Assembly (NCBI RefSeq): GCF_019049255.1
Contig: NZ_JAGMUJ010000007.1
Location: 374,035 to 438,034 of the forward strand
DNA from: Streptomyces sp. AC558_RSS880
GTDB taxonomy: Bacteria > Actinomycetota > Actinomycetes > Streptomycetales > Streptomycetaceae
DNA: 64,000 nucleotides
Direction: 5' to 3'
Position numbers and translations under genes: made by a program
The notes under the pieces: model-generated
Databases searched by the model: none
What the model was told of the DNA's origin: nothing
Seen by the model: the letters and a program-made list of their open reading frames with translations, nothing else
In this document: piece after piece, positions 63,261 to 64,000 of the stretch
Numbering within the stretch: the first letter of the stretch is position 1
Layout: each line of letters begins with the position of its first letter

Positions 63261-64000
63261 GTGAGTCCCGATACGGATCCGAGCGGTACGGCCACCGTGG
63301 CGCGACGCCTGAAGGACGGGATGGCGAACGGGGTGCTGTCCTTCCCGCTCACCGCCTTCCACGAGGACGGCTCCCTCGACCCGGACGGCTTCCGCGCCTA
63401 CGTCGCCGAACGGATCGCCACCGCCCCCGGCGCCGTCTTCCCCGCCTGCGGCACCGGCGAGTTCTTCTCCCTGGACGAGGACGAGTACCGGCAGGTCGTC
63501 ACCATCACCGTCGAGGAGAGCGCGGGCCGGGTGCCGGTCGTCGCCGGCACCGGCTACGGCTGGGCCCAGGCCACCCGGTTCGCGCGCATCGCCGAGGACG
63601 CCGGCGCCGACGCCCTCCTCGTCCTGCCGCACTACCTCGTCGCCGCCCCGCAGGACGGCCTCGTCGCCCAGCTCGAAGCCGTCGCCGCCCGCACCCGGCT
63701 GCCGCTGATCACCTACCAGCGCGGCCAGGTCGCCTACACCCCCGGCTCGCTCAGGCGGATCGCCGCCCTGCCGAACGTCATCGGCCTCAAGGACGGCCAC
63801 AGCGACCTCGACCGGCTGCAGCGCCTCACCCTCGCCGCCCCCGAGGACTTCCTCTTCTTCAACGGCGCCGCCACCGCCGAGATCCAGGCCCGCGCCTACG
63901 CCGCCGTCGGCGTCCCCGCCTACTCCTCCGCCGTCCACGCCTTCGCCCCCGAGATCGCGACCGCCTGCTTCACCGCCCTGCGTGACGGCGACCACGGCAC
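63261..64000 (+). CDS. kdgD: 5-dehydro-4-deoxyglucarate dehydratase, truncated by the window end
   Basis: The first 246 codons of a DapA-family aldolase-fold enzyme. It removes water and CO2 from 5-keto-4-deoxyglucarate to give 2-oxoglutarate semialdehyde in D-glucarate breakdown. NGVLSFPLTAFHEDGSLD opens the barrel, PACGTGEFFSLDEDEY is the GTGE phosphate/carboxylate loop, and Lys177 in VIGLKDGHSD should form the Schiff base with the substrate; TYQRGQVAYTP carries the tyrosine. GTG 63261 follows GGGGAG (63245-63250) by about 10 nt. Control by the divergent IclR regulator is likely. The C-terminus lies outside the window. Confidence 0.9.
   Translation, partial: MSPDTDPSGTATVARRLKDGMANGVLSFPLTAFHEDGSLDPDGFRAYVAERIATAPGAVFPACGTGEFFSLDEDEYRQVVTITVEESAGRVPVVAGTGYGWAQATRFARIAEDAGADALLVLPHYLVAAPQDGLVAQLEAVAARTRLPLITYQRGQVAYTPGSLRRIAALPNVIGLKDGHSDLDRLQRLTLAAPEDFLFFNGAATAEIQARAYAAVGVPAYSSAVHAFAPEIATACFTALRDGDHG

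Overview
The window is a contiguous piece of a Streptomyces chromosome. The evidence is high GC with strong third-position GC bias, many GTG and TTG starts, and a core gene order typical of the genus: proB-proA, nadD, an LCP protein, rsfS, leuS, comEA-comEC, holA, rpsT, lepA, hemW, hrcA-dnaJ, rsmE, a tricorn protease, rnz and add. I see no CRISPR array, prophage, insertion sequence or integrase. Both ends cut genes: a C-terminal scrap at base 2 and a 5-dehydro-4-deoxyglucarate dehydratase running off the right end.

0-10.3 kb is a cell-wall glycopolymer island: a sulfotransferase-like protein, a fused CDP-ribitol-type cytidylyltransferase/reductase, two paralogous CDP-glycerol/ribitol-type polymerases, a family 2 glycosyltransferase with the only TTA (bldA) codon I found in a gene of the window, and a polysaccharide pyruvyltransferase. 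10.5-20 kb holds proline synthesis, then two paralogous single-pass membrane proteins, an M48 protease, a 54-residue membrane peptide, nadD, a divergent LCP wall-polymer transferase, rsfS and a phosphatase. The LCP gene links this stretch functionally to the wall island.

21-25 kb has two identical tRNA-Ala(GGC) genes bracketing two small zinc-finger proteins, then a cytochrome-b-like membrane protein coupled to a NuoF-ferredoxin fusion. leuS follows, behind a leucine-rich leader peptide and an attenuator. 28-40 kb carries a coiled membrane protein, DegV, ComEA/ComEC, a hydrolase with a MocR regulator, an arylamine N-acetyltransferase, DNA polymerase III delta and ribosomal protein S20. 40-52 kb has LepA, an acyl-CoA ligase, an ATPase-GAF-PP2C phosphatase, HemW, a DUF3097 protein, a metallo-hydrolase and the CIRCE-hrcA-dnaJ heat-shock operon. 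52-64 kb has a nitronate-monooxygenase-like enzyme, RsmE, a lipoprotein, tricorn protease, a HIT protein, RNase Z, adenosine deaminase, an MFS exporter and an IclR regulator divergent from the sugar-acid dehydratase.

The most unusual structures are repeats. A 41-bp palindromic element that is open in all six frames has inserted in frame into both leuS and add, and a diverged copy lies between genes. The 3' end of dnaJ, with its stop codon and terminator, is tandemly repeated with an exact 126-bp period. Other leads are a 13-bp inverted repeat covering the ribosome-binding site of one wall polymerase, a perfect DnaA box before comEA, and a NuoF-like protein lacking one iron-sulfur ligand. All assignments come from reading the sequence; no database search was run.
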